DNA of 64,000 bases, from the NCBI GenBank assembly GCA_030180135.1, contig CM058230.1, forward strand, positions 25,194,067-25,258,066. The letters run 5' to 3'. The stretch is from Orychophragmus violaceus. Its lineage: Eukaryota; Streptophyta; Magnoliopsida; Brassicales; Brassicaceae. Below the pieces are notes generated by a model. It did not search any database. It had not been told where the DNA came from and saw only the letters and a program-made list of their open reading frames with translations. The position numbers and the translations under genes are program-made. Within the stretch, counting starts at the first letter, position 1, and each line of letters starts with the position of its first letter. Below are positions 21,102 to 32,500 of this stretch, piece after piece.

Positions 21102-22787
21102 GTTAAACACTACAAAAGGCTTGTAAAATGGACTTGTTTCGTTTAATCTGATGTATAACTTTTTGTTTATTTTTAAAATATGAAGGTAGTGATGGTGCAA
21201 TACGTTGTGTGCTTTTCAACGACTTGCTAAAACCAGAACAATAACAAGAACTCAACCTAATAAGTATAGTTTTTTTTTTTTTTTGCACAGTAAACACACT
21301 TTTGACAATTTATTATTTTGTTTGGTATGAAGTTGCTAAGATCAAATGCAGTATAAATAGAGATGTTCAAGCTAAAGCTTTCATCATCTCTGAAGGTCGT
21401 GTTCTTCTATTTGGTTCAACAAGGTTCTCTCTAATACTTAACAATGGAAACTTATCTCTTTCTTGTTATGCTCGTGTCTTCCACCATGTTGATAGTCCAA
21501 TCAAATGGACTAAACAACACCATCAACATACGACTGAGGAAAAGCAAAGTCAATTTTCAGCACTCGGCCACGTTGCACTCAGATATCCGTATTCCATTCA
21601 TAAACAAGCACAATGCGGTATATTATGGTGAGATCGGCATAGGTACGCCAACGGTTAACGTCGTGGTAGTTTTTGATACTGGCAGTGCTGACCTCTGGGT
21701 TCGAAACAAAAATTGACCGAAAGATGTTGAAACTGATGTTATATATGATTCTGACAAATCAACAACTCACGTACACAACGATATGTATGGTTTCTAGATC
21801 ATAGATATTCCCTTCTAATAATCATCAATTTTTTATATACAACTCTATTTTATATATAGATGATCCAGAACCTGCAGAAATCACATATATTGATGGAAGC
21901 GCCATCAAGGGTTTCAATTAGTTAATGTTTATTTTTTTTTCCAGGATTCGTAGAGGGTACCAACGAAATTAAAGATGGAAAAATTCAATTTGCAATTTAC
22001 GATGGGATTTTAAGTCTAGCTTTCGAAAAGGCTTTTGAAGGAAATTTGGTACCGGTCTGGTAATTTTTCACATCGTATATCTTCTTATATATTAACTTAC
22101 ATTTACCATTCTAAATATTAAATTATTATCAATTTCATAAATAGAAAATACATATAACATTATTATCTTATTTCATTTTACATATCAAATTTTGGATATT
22201 GTAATTTAATTATTTTTCATTTAATAAAACTGTTTTATTTATTTATTTTGTCGTTTTAAAAAATTATATGAAACATATTGCTATCATTTTGCAAAATCAG
22301 ACTGGCTTCACTCGAAGCTGATAGTCAAATCAGTCTAACCAATCGTACTTGATCTTTTATAAAACAAATACATTTTACAAATGAAAAAGTGACAAAATAA
22401 AACTGAAAAGAATAAATCAAATAACTATACGATCTTCACTAATACTTTTTCGTCTATTATATTTTTTGTCAATAAAAAAATATTTATATATCAACACACT
22501 AATTAATTTTTATGTTCTACTAAATAGGTACAACATGATAAATCAAGATTTTGTTCAACGCAAAATCTTTTCAATGTGGTTGAAGTATCAAAACGACCAG
22601 CTGCAAAGGTAGAAATTGTTTTATAATTTTAAGAAAAAAATATAAATCCACATGGGTTATGTAACTCTCTTCCTTACATGTTAGCTCCGCCGGTGAGAAT
22701 GACCAAGATGAAGAAGCTGGCGCAATAGTGTTTGGCAGCTATGATGAGAGCCATTTCAGAGGGGAGCACACATATGTTCCTATTATT

Positions 22788-25700
22788 CACTACGAAAAAC
22801 ACGTTGGAAGATGTCGCTTTTTAACGTCATTCACTTAACCGGCTTTAAATAATTAAAAGTGAAGTGGTTTAGTGTCATTTAATTAACCGACCCAAACCTT
22901 TGAACTCCTAGACCGTAAACATTTCGTGAAACCTAACCATGAATCAAAAATTCAGAACTACAACATCTCGTCATTTTGTGGCTCGCTCCGATTCGTTCTC
23001 ACTGTGTTGAGCTTCATATTGAGAGGTAAATCATATCTCAGTTCCTTTCTCCAATCTCTCGATTGATTTATCCGATCTTATATACGCATTTATCTTTCGT
23101 CGTTTGTGAGGTTCAAGATACGGAACGAGCTTAGCTTGGGTGGCCGGAGCAGAACTGTAGCGCCGCCGTTGGATGGACTCGTCAGGAATCCTTCGTTAGT
23201 TGGTCGATCTCGCTGAGTAAGTTATCGTTTTCTCCTTCAATTGTATGTACACAAATCAAAGAAGATTGGATTTGGATATCGTAACTATCATCGTTTTTCA
23301 GCTTTCAGAGCTGTTTATCGTGATTTTGATGACTGTGGTTTAGGGCTTTTATACTTTTCATCATGATTTGATGTTTTCCAATGACTAAATTGTTCAACGA
23401 CTCGGTGAATGAGAATGAATATCTCTTGGCATTGGTATATTGATTCACATACAAATATTCGTTTCCTGTGTTTTAGATATGATTTGTTGATCTCTTACTT
23501 TCCGTCATGATATGATTTGATTTTCATGAGAATGCATTGGAACTATTTGACATAGTTTTGAGAGTTGCGTGTGGTTTCTAAAGTGTAATGTTTGTTAGTG
23601 TTTTCTTGCGAAATGCTAGTGATTATTACAGTGTAGATTAGTAATAAATCTTCTTTTCTTGGTTATATCTTTGGTCAGTTTGCAAGTTATCCTTTTGAGC
23701 CAATGTTTTTTGAAGAATGATTTATATATGTATGAAGATGGGCATAGAACTTAGTTTCCTGTGTTAGTATGGCTCATGATTCTCTGCCAGGCATCATTCT
23801 ATGTAGTAGCATAGCCCCATTCATGAAAACACTATTGATGGTACATTTATGCTTATTATTTTCTGTGTTTTTCTTTTTTCACGCATTTTGTAGGACTCCC
23901 AAGAAACCGTTTCGTCAAGTAAGTAGTCATTCCCTCACGGCTAGTCTCTTGGAACAAGTAAGTCTTTATGCATTTTCTTACCTCTGTTTTGGGTTTATGA
24001 GCTGAAATGTTTTGTTTGATTGATCGGTATCTCGTTGCCGATATGATTGATTTGCTTTTCTTTACATTAGATGGACATAATGAACTCGTAGGTCTTAAAA
24101 GTAAAGTTTCCTATATTTTAATCTGATGTAAATGCCAATATAGTAATATACTTATGAAATTTCCTATATGTGTATATTCATTCAGTGGACATTATATTAT
24201 ATTTATGATGTTTTAATCTGAAATGTTTTGTTTGTGTCATGATGGGATGGGATTTGTGGGATGAAAATCTGTAGCATTTTGTTTGATTGATCGGTATCTC
24301 GTTACCGATATGATTGTTGTGTTTCTTTTGTTGCAAAAGTTATGGTATTATAATGCTATTAAATCTTCTCATTTACTTTATTTGTAGACTGGTTTTAAAA
24401 TGTACAAGTCTTAGATAACCAAGTCTGTGATTGGCTTTAAGGATGATTTTGAACAATTATTTGGTCCAGAGCATTCCAGACGAGTTCGTTGTGTAGGACG
24501 TGGCCCTACACCATCCAAATATTTTTAGAGGTTGGAATCGGAGAGCTCAACGAAATCTGACATGAGATCAATAAAATCTGAGATTGATGGTTTAAAGTCT
24601 CAAATGGAAGACCTCAAAGATAAAGTTGATAGTGTGGTTGATGCTCTTCATGCTCTAATTTCAAACAAGAAATTCCAAGTAAGTACTTTTAATGTTCAAG
24701 AAATTGAATCTTAACATCAAACTTACTCAAATCTTAAACTATCACTTGCATGGAGTGGTAGTACAAGCACAAAACATAATATTAATCTTCTTCAAATCAT
24801 ATCCCTACTGAACCAGGTATGAATCTTAAACTATATGAACTGCTTGTGTGTTGATACATTTTCGCATTATACTGAATTTTATTTATGCTTGAGTCCTCTC
24901 TTGGTTCCTTGTTTGTTTTATGATTGTGTTAGGCTTTTCCACTCTCTGTTTTTAGCTTTTGTTCTTTAGAATCAGATTGTATCTTCATGTTGAATCTTCT
25001 GAAATTTGAAGAATGTAGAACATTGGTTGTGAGTGATCATTTAGTAGTTTCTCTATTGTCATCATGTTTGATTTCGAATGATCATTGAGTGTTTCTGAAT
25101 TTGCATGATTTAGAATGAAACCATTAATGGATTTAGTGTTTTATTTAGAACTGGACAAAATGTATAACATGAGATCGATGTGGTAGTTTAGTATTGCTAA
25201 ATATTAGTTTCTGAAAATAAGTTTGGTTCTGAAATCAGATTGATGTGGTAGCTTAGTATTGCTAAAGATTAGTTTCTGAAAATCAGTTTTGTTATTATTG
25301 AAGGTGAAATCTAAAGAAGAAAAAGGGATGAAGCAAGAATGCAAATTTGATTCTATTTAATTTGCTTCTATTTCTATTAAGAAGCAAATTTGGGTGAGAA
25401 CAACAAGATTTATACATGTTTTCATCATAATACTGAATTTTTTTTTTAGAATCTTAAACTTCTACATCTTCGTTGATTTTATGGTATAAATAAAATTTTA
25501 AGAATTGATTTTATTTTTATTATAGTTATATGATTTAACACCAATCGGACCCAATGTGTAATTTGTACGTCAGTTTACACATGTGTGTTAGAGTCGCAAA
25601 TTTCTTTGACTTTAACAAAAAAGGAGATGACGTGATTTTTTGGACGCAAATGATAGTGTCACTTTTTTAAGTGAAGACAAAAAAACCTGCACGTCAGTCA

Positions 25701-25803
25701 GTATAAAGTCACATGGTTAACTGACTCCAAATTATTTGAGTCACAATTTTTGTGACAGTAACACACATAATAACTGACGCTAACTCTCTTCTTTTTTGTA
25801 GTG
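22788..25803. mobile_element. CACTA (En/Spm) DNA transposon, non-autonomous
   Basis: Starts CACTACGAAAAA and ends TTTTTTGTAGTG, an inverted repeat with the diagnostic CACTA terminus. The 3-bp direct repeat ATT (22785-22787 and 25804-25806) is the standard CACTA target duplication. Removing the element rejoins the aspartic-protease homology. Subterminal sequence is rich in short repeated words such as GTCA and TGACG. The only protein trace is a C-terminal fragment of the CACTA-associated second ORF, so it cannot move alone. Confidence 0.93.
24412..24714 (+). pseudogene. CACTA-associated transposase_24-type C-terminal fragment
   Basis: Reads GFKDDFEQLFGPEHSRRVRC then GRGPTPSKYF, matching the conserved end of the plant Ptta/En/Spm-associated ORF (GPTP motif). 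A stop follows. After it comes a heptad-rich coiled coil (SIKSEIDGLKSQMEDLKDKV, about 24556-24630). The rest of the ORF is gone. Confidence 0.6.
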
Positions 25804-26629
25804 ATTGGAGAGTATTATTGGGAGTTTAAAATGGAAGAGATACTCATTGGAGGAAGAAGAACTCGACATTGTGTCGATGGCTGCTCTGCCATAATGTATT
25901 CAGACTATTTTTTGTGATAGGTCCACGGATAAGAATGTATATGTTGTGAAATCCGAGTAAAATTCTTAGAAGTTTTGTCTAGGGTTTCTATTTGATGAAT
26001 GAAGATGAGGTTTATATTGTATATAGATTTTTATGATGCATTTGAGAACTAACAAACTTGTTTTCTTTTATCCTAGTCTATAATTAAGAAAATTCATAAA
26101 GCTCTTGGGGAGATAAAGTAGGAAACCTGGATTGCAACAAGATTTCTTCGTTGCCCACCATTTCATTTACCATAGGAGAAATAGTATTTCCTCTATCAAT
26201 GAAAGACGTAAGTGTAATTTTTTTTATGATTTCTACAAACAATAAATTATGTCTTGTAGTAAGATCACATTGGTTTAATTGTTTAGTTATCTTTTCTTTA
26301 TTTTACTTTTCGTCATGATAACAAATTTAACGATTTTATCTTCTTCTTTTTTTCAGTATATAGAAGTAACCGGTATAGATGAATGGCGTGCATGCTCAAC
26401 CTTATTTAGAGCCGGTGTGGATGAAGATAATGATTATCATAGTGATAATAAATGGTATGATCTCCACTTCTCTAGTAATATGTAAAACTATAGCGAAGAT
26501 GGAGATATTAATATATTGTTTGAACTACGAATGCAAGATTTTGGGGAATGTTTCATGAGACCTTACCACACTATATTTGACTACGGGAATAGGAAACTCG
26601 GGATTACCGAATCAGTTCAAGACCACTAA

Positions 26630-27012
26630 TTAGGATATATATATATATATTATATAATGATGTATCACTTGATTATATGTTTGACTTATAATTAACTAGC
26701 TGCTGGCTCGGGCGTATGTGCGAGAAAAACGATGAAATAGTGTATTTAAAAAAACAGTTTCAATTATTAAGAAATAGACTAATAAAACACATAAACTGTG
26801 TTGTGTGTTATAATTCCTTGCAATGTTAAAATTCTATAGTGATTGTGAAAATCGAATAAAACGAACACACAAAGCGAATAAATTTTAATTTCAGATTAAC
26901 TTTTTTTATCAATAATTTTAAATTAACTAAAAAAAGTTTCAAACATATATACCAAGCACAGTAGTATAGGGTAAGCCAATACATTAACAGTGACGGTACT
27001 ATGGGCATAATC
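26630..27012. other. AT-rich spacer before the MULE transposase
   Basis: No ORF or structured RNA recognised. It should correspond to the lost C-terminal part of the transposase and its 3' terminal repeat, but neither is visible, so the MULE has been deleted on this side. Confidence 0.4.
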
Positions 27013-28731
27013 TTATATATAATAAAAATCAATCTCTCCATTTAACTGCCATTCAGCGGCTTGAGGATATCTGTTCTTATAATCGCCATATTGCCTTAGG
27101 AAATCAGACTCAGAGTATATCCGAGCAATTTCCCTGAATTTTTTTCCAACTTCCTCCTTGTTCTCGTAGGAAACTGCTCCTCTCACATTTTGTGACAGGT
27201 GGTAGATGCAATAACCATGATCCGAAAGAGGGTATACTAGAGTTATTGCCTTGATAAGACTTGCATTTCTGTCACTAATAAAAACTAACTCACGACTATC
27301 CGGTATAACGGTTTTCAGCGTATTGAAAAACCACATCCAAATTTCTTCCTTTTCACCATCAACTAGAGCAAAAGCAATGGGATAGTGGTGATGATTCGGA
27401 TCCTGCGCAGTGGCGAATATTAAACAACCTCCATATACATTCTTAATGAAAGTTGCGTCGACGATGAGCACTTTCCTCATGGCTACAAACCCTTCGATGG
27501 AAGCTCCCAAAGCCACAAATAGATACATGAACCTTCTTTGTTCATCCAAAACCAAATCGGTTTTTGTTCCATGATTCACCTTCTCCAACATATGCAAATA
27601 TGACGGCAACATCCTGAAACCATCAACTGGATTACCACGGATATCAGAAACAGCTAGGTTTTTCCCTCTAAAAGCCGTAGAATACGACACTTCCACACCG
27701 GCTCTTCTTTGGACAAGCTGCACAATAGTTTTAGGACATGGAGTATCGAAGTTACCGGGATAGTCTTCGTTTAAGACACTTGCAACTAACCGTGGTGTAC
27801 CTTTCCTCTTGTTGCTTATACCACTAGTACTTGTCCGAGAGCATGAATGCATCTTCGTGTATGTTCTAACCGAGAACATGGTTGAATTCTTAATCTTTGC
27901 AGCTCTCAACTGCCATTTACAACCTTGCTTCGCTTCACGGCATTTCACCACGTATCGACTCTTATCTGAATTACCTATTGAGATCCCATAACAGTTCAGA
28001 TTTGCGGCTTTATCAACCAAATACTGCACATCTTCTTTACATTTAAATTCTTGACCTATTTCAAAACCCAAGCCATCTTCCCATTCATCTAAACGCCTTG
28101 TCTCTTCCACAACCCGGGGAAGCTCAACTGATTCAACCATATCCATATCATGCATATTATCATGTTGTACAATATCACCATCTCCAATAGCAACATTCTC
28201 CAACGGCTCAAACGGCTCAGTATGCTCATGAGGTTGTTCTGCTGATTCCTCGCCAGTAGCATGAGTAGGATCACCAGCATTAATTACCCCAATAATATCC
28301 CGGGCACTAGAAATAAGCTCACCATAACTCCCACCATCTCGTTTCCCCCTCTCTACTCTTGAAAGTTGCTCGGTGATCGGAAATATTTCCAAATCTGTGA
28401 CAACCTCTACATGCAAAACACTTCTTCGTTGCTCTTTATCCACAGAGGTTAGATACACATAAACATCCTCGTCATCAAAAATATACGATTGCCTTTGAGG
28501 TTTCACTACCAATGGAATATAACCCAAATTCAGCCTCTTTGTAGAATCATCTATTGAAATCTTTCTGCGTATCCTATCCACTAACAACGAATACGTTATC
28601 TCCTCCATAGATGATGTCTTAAACGATATACCATACAACCGAGCTTCTCTAGGAATCCATTCATAGTCATCTCCGGTCTTTGAATAATGTCCTTTAAAAT
28701 CAAAATGTATGTTTGTGATAGGAGAACTCAT
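27013..28731 (-). CDS. MuDR-type (MULE) transposase, C-terminally truncated
   Basis: Open frame of 572 residues from the chosen ATG at 28731. The ten residues upstream read through a likely 3' splice site (TGTCAATTTCAG), so a leader intron is probable. Order: N-terminal PB1-like region; MuDR zinc-finger DNA-binding domain (FKCKEDVQYLVDKAANLNCY through MHSC, about residues 220-300); MULE transposase core. The core has VDATF (first catalytic Asp), then FISDRNASLIKAI (second Asp), and ends GYCIYHLSQNV. The frame stops at EIDFYYI before the third acidic residue region and the SWIM zinc finger expected in full-length proteins. The enzyme would cut and paste MULE DNA in the nucleus; this version should be inactive. 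It could still bind DNA as a dominant inhibitor or be partly domesticated, which is speculation. Confidence 0.85.
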   Translation of the reverse strand: MSSPITNIHFDFKGHYSKTGDDYEWIPREARLYGISFKTSSMEEITYSLLVDRIRRKISIDDSTKRLNLGYIPLVVKPQRQSYIFDDEDVYVYLTSVDKEQRRSVLHVEVVTDLEIFPITEQLSRVERGKRDGGSYGELISSARDIIGVINAGDPTHATGEESAEQPHEHTEPFEPLENVAIGDGDIVQHDNMHDMDMVESVELPRVVEETRRLDEWEDGLGFEIGQEFKCKEDVQYLVDKAANLNCYGISIGNSDKSRYVVKCREAKQGCKWQLRAAKIKNSTMFSVRTYTKMHSCSRTSTSGISNKRKGTPRLVASVLNEDYPGNFDTPCPKTIVQLVQRRAGVEVSYSTAFRGKNLAVSDIRGNPVDGFRMLPSYLHMLEKVNHGTKTDLVLDEQRRFMYLFVALGASIEGFVAMRKVLIVDATFIKNVYGGCLIFATAQDPNHHHYPIAFALVDGEKEEIWMWFFNTLKTVIPDSRELVFISDRNASLIKAITLVYPLSDHGYCIYHLSQNVRGAVSYENKEEVGKKFREIARIYSESDFLRQYGDYKNRYPQAAEWQLNGEIDFYYI

Positions 28732-28790
28732 CCTCTTCTGAAATTGACATAAAAATAACAATTAGCACTCAGTTTTCAACAGTAATACCA

Positions 28791-28930
28791 AGTTGTACCA
28801 GTTCCACCACAGTAGTTTTACTAAGTTGTATCAAGTTTTACCAGTTCCACCATAGTAGTTTTACCTAGTTGTACCAAGTTGTACCAGTTCCACCATTGTA
28901 GTTTTACCAAGTTGTACCGGTTCTTACGAA
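28791..28930. repeat. 43-bp tandem repeat, about 3 copies
   Basis: GTTCCACCA(C/T)(A/T)GTAG recurs at 28801, 28844 and 28887, each within an ACCAAGTTGTACCAGTTCCA-like unit. The array sits about 70-200 bp upstream of the MULE transposase start, in its promoter or leader. Confidence 0.85.
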
Positions 28931-29564
28931 TCTATTATTACCAAGTTTTACTAAGTTGAGCAACTTTCTCTTCAGATACAAAATATCCCCAAATTCCCCA
29001 AATCGACAAATGCGAAAACAACAATAGGATTCAGTACGATTAAACCACATATTTCGATTTATTATTAATTCAGTTGTCTAATTCACATCAAAAACATGGA
29101 TTCCAACACAATGTTCTAAAGTTACCAACCAGAAATTAAAAATCGACCTCCAATCGAGCTCAAGCAATAAAAGAGAAAAAAAAGAGAGAAACGACGGCCA
29201 AAAAGAGGAGGAACTAACCTGGGTTGACCGGAATCCCCAATAGAAGTGGCTGGGATGATTGAATTATGATAGATTGGCGCATTCAAAATCTGGTTTTTGG
29301 AGCTGAAATCGAACCGGAGAGAGAGCGTCGTATGGAGAGGAGAGAGAAGCTATTTTCTGATTGGTTGATTATTTAATTTATTTTACATTTTTTTAATTAT
29401 TTCATAAAGGGTACAATGGGGATAACCTTAAAAGGCGAAGAGTAGGGGAGTATGGTAGATTAGGCAAGAGTATGAGAGCAATTGACTTTGACCCATCGGC
29501 AACGTAGAGGCATTAAAACGCTAACCGCGATTATCTCTTTCTCATCTCTCTCTCCGTCGCTGTC
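28931..29564. other. MULE 5' region and spacer to the SPOC pseudogene
   Basis: Holds the presumed promoter of the minus-strand transposase and a G/A-rich block (29160-29350). 29400-29470 carries GGGTACAATGGGG-like sequence that could be a MULE end. No matching inverted terminal repeat was found on the other side. 29471-29564 is probably the leader of the next gene. Confidence 0.4.
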
Positions 29565-32500
29565 ATGGCTTGCGCCGAGCAACCTCTCAAGAAGCGTCGA
29601 CTGTATGATACAATCCCTGAATCGCAACCTCCGGCACCGCAACTAGAATCCCCATCCACTTCTACGCAGGAACAGAGAAGAGATTCGAAGAGTGCTATAA
29701 GCGTCTCACATCTTGTATTGGTCAGAGAGATAGCAGCCGCTCTGCGACTCTTGAGCAAGCGTATCGCTCCCTCATCTCCGCCTCAAGAGGTTTGTTTTCT
29801 CGCATTCTTAGGCATCTTTCGTGTATTTTTTTCTCCTCCATTCGATTCATTTTTAGTGATTGGATAACTGATAATCTGCCATTTTTCGGAGTCGATGGAG
29901 CTCCTTTTTTTTTTTCATTTGTGTTTTAGATATCTACTTCTAGTCGGCTTTTCTTAACTGGATTGCGTGAAGATTAGGGTTAGGAGACGGAAATATTTTA
30001 GCTTTCAAATTACTAATCCATTTGCTCTTAGCATTATGACCTTCGTGTCTGATATCTTAGCTATAGAGCAGAAGAAACGCGATCAGATAGATTCTTTCTC
30101 TCCACTACAAATGTGAATTCAATTATAAATGTACAATCTCTCTAATACGCCTTTTTTAGAAGAGTCCGATATTGTTTCTTAGTACGCTACACTAAATTGT
30201 GTATTTGTAGTTAGGATATCACATAGGTTATTGTTCTAGAGTCTCCTGGCTGGAATTAGGATTGCTCCACCATTCTTGAAGTTTGATAAAGCCATTTTAT
30301 ATGCTGCTTCGGACATCTTTTTGTTGCCCATATCACACTCTGTGAGCTTTCATTTGATGTCACCCTTCCATAGATTCCTTATATATGCGAATGCCTGAAA
30401 GTTTCAATACTTAGCCTGCTCTTGTGAGGTTCATTCCATTGTTCCATTCATATGTAAGGTGTGGTGTGTAGTTATGTGGTGGAAATCATTCTATGAGAGG
30501 AATACTAGAGCAACTGATGTCAGTTACAAACTTTAGTCGTCAAGGTAGAATTTGCACTTGGCCTCCGGAATTTTCACTTTTTGAAATTTATACTATATTT
30601 AAACAAAAGATGTAAATCTCTCTCTTTCACCTCCTAGAGTTATTTGCTGTAAAGGAATAGAAGCATTATAATGAAATTTGCTGGAGTAATGATTTATTTA
30701 ATTGCCTATACTTGCAGGTTGTACTAGCGTTAAGCGCCTTGTGGCTGATGTTGTTCCTCGATATGCACTGTACTGCCCTACTGCTATCAGTGATGCAGTG
30801 CAAGCTGTCATCGACATGCATAACTTCAGCTTGGAAGCATTAAAGAGAGGACAAGATGCTGATGGTGTTGCTTTTCAAGCTGCTAAAGCCTGCATATTCT
30901 TCAAACAGAGCATCATCACCAGGGGCTCGGGATATCTGTTCCGCTGTGTTCAGAAATGTATTAACCTTCTTTGTGCTGTCCTTTGAGGGGAAAGATATCT
31001 TCCAGATAGTTGATAAGAGCGATTTGAAGGTGCAAGATCCTGATGATTTTTTTACACAGCTGATGCAAAAACTTTCAGATGGAAACTCGTTACCTTTGAT
31101 CAAACTATCCCAGTTTTAGCTTTACTCAAAGTATTCTCCAACTTCCCGAAAAATTCAGTTGCCACTTGTTTTGGATTCTTCTATTCTTCGTCAACAGAGG
31201 ATGTAGCCACGGGGAGGTATCTCATTACTCATATGACAGAAAAGATTAATGATATTGATGCGGGTATTAATGAACCTGAACCGGACCAGAATTCTGGTCA
31301 GACAGGTTCTAACAAAATAGAGGCTACTGGTAAGAATGCGGAAGGGTTGAGTGGGATCCAAGAAGCATCGCACAGTCTAAAGAGCTGCTTGTTAGGAATG
31401 GAAATGCTCTGAGTAGCGTAGAATCAATTATAAGTTGCATTTGCTTTTAGTTATTGACTTACTGTTATTTCTTGTCTTGAGCATCGACCGTGTCACTCAT
31501 TTCTTTTACTTGGCTACAGTGTTATGGGTGTATGCTGCTAAATATATGACAGTTTCAAGAATCCTTCATGCAGGTTCTTAGGAATATATGCAGCTTGTCA
31601 TCCTTCATGGATACATCAAGTGCTATTCCTTCTCTAGAGGAAATCTTTGGACATGTCGGGAATGATGTCAAGTTAAAAGATTGTCAAAGGGAGAGTGACG
31701 AAGATGATAATGGAATTTTTTTTAGCTTCACATGTGAGACCTCACAGTTCTGCAGAAAATGATGTTCGCTCTAGTGCTGGATCGGTTTATGATGCTGGAG
31801 GTTCACGATCTATGGATTTTTGATAAGCATGCACTCTAAGTGATAAGCCTTTGCTGAGCTGGCCAAAGGGAGAGCAAACTTGAGAAGATACTCCATTTGG
31901 TTTAGAGTCTTTGCAGTTATAAACTTTCACGTATAAAACAAGAGTTGTCTTCTCCGATTGGAGTTAGCTTGAGATCAGATTGGGGTTAAGCCAGTGGTTC
32001 TCATTTGTTCTTGATTCAAAGTGTATTCTGATTTCTCATTCAATTAGTATAATCGATCATTGCTTTGTGATTGAGTTCGGTGATTGAGTTTGAAGAAGAA
32101 TCAGAGTTCAAACTCTATCAATTTTGAGACTTTTGACCAGAGAGACTTGTCATGTGGTAGATCTTCGGTCTCAAGGGAATTAATTAGTAAACCATCATAC
32201 ACCATCTCCTTCTGCAGATGGTAGGAACAATTTTGTTCTTGGAGGATCACCTGTTTATCAAGCAGCACCCTGTGGCTCTTCATCAGGGCAAATTGTTTGG
32301 TATTTGGATGGGACCCCACCGCTTATGACATTTTTCCGGCTTCGGGGCAGCTTTGGTTAGGGTATTTAGGACCAGATGAAACTGAAGGTCATCTAAGGTT
32401 TCAGCTTGATAGGTACGGTCCAGTAGATCGTTTCTTTTTTGATCCAGTGAAAGGATTTGCCCTAGCTGAATATAGAAGTATAATTGATGCAATCAGAGCT

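Larger units (their letters stand above)
21444..26629 (+). pseudogene. A1 aspartic protease (pepsin-like) pseudogene
   Basis: A hydrophobic N-terminus (METYLFLVMLVSS) looks like a secretory signal. It is followed by YYGEIGIGTPTVNVVVVFDT and GSADLWV, carrying the first catalytic motif DTGS. Exon-like pieces follow: YDGILSLAFEKAF (about 22000), INQDFVQRKIFSMWLKYQND (about 22535-22600), GAIVFGSYDESHFRGEHTYV (about 22715-22780), YWEFKMEEILIGG (about 25815), ISSLPTISFTIGEIVFPLSM (about 26140-26205), and the end RPYHTIFDYGNRKLGITES. These follow the order of plant phytepsin-like proteases, which act in vacuoles or the apoplast. The first exon has an in-frame stop near 21715. The second active-site region reads CSAIMYSD and then breaks down instead of giving DSGTS. 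A CACTA element splits the gene at 22788, so it is dead. Confidence 0.85.

Noticed and set aside
28791..28930. CRISPR-like array
   Set aside because: Direct tandem repeat without unique spacers, in a plant transposon leader.
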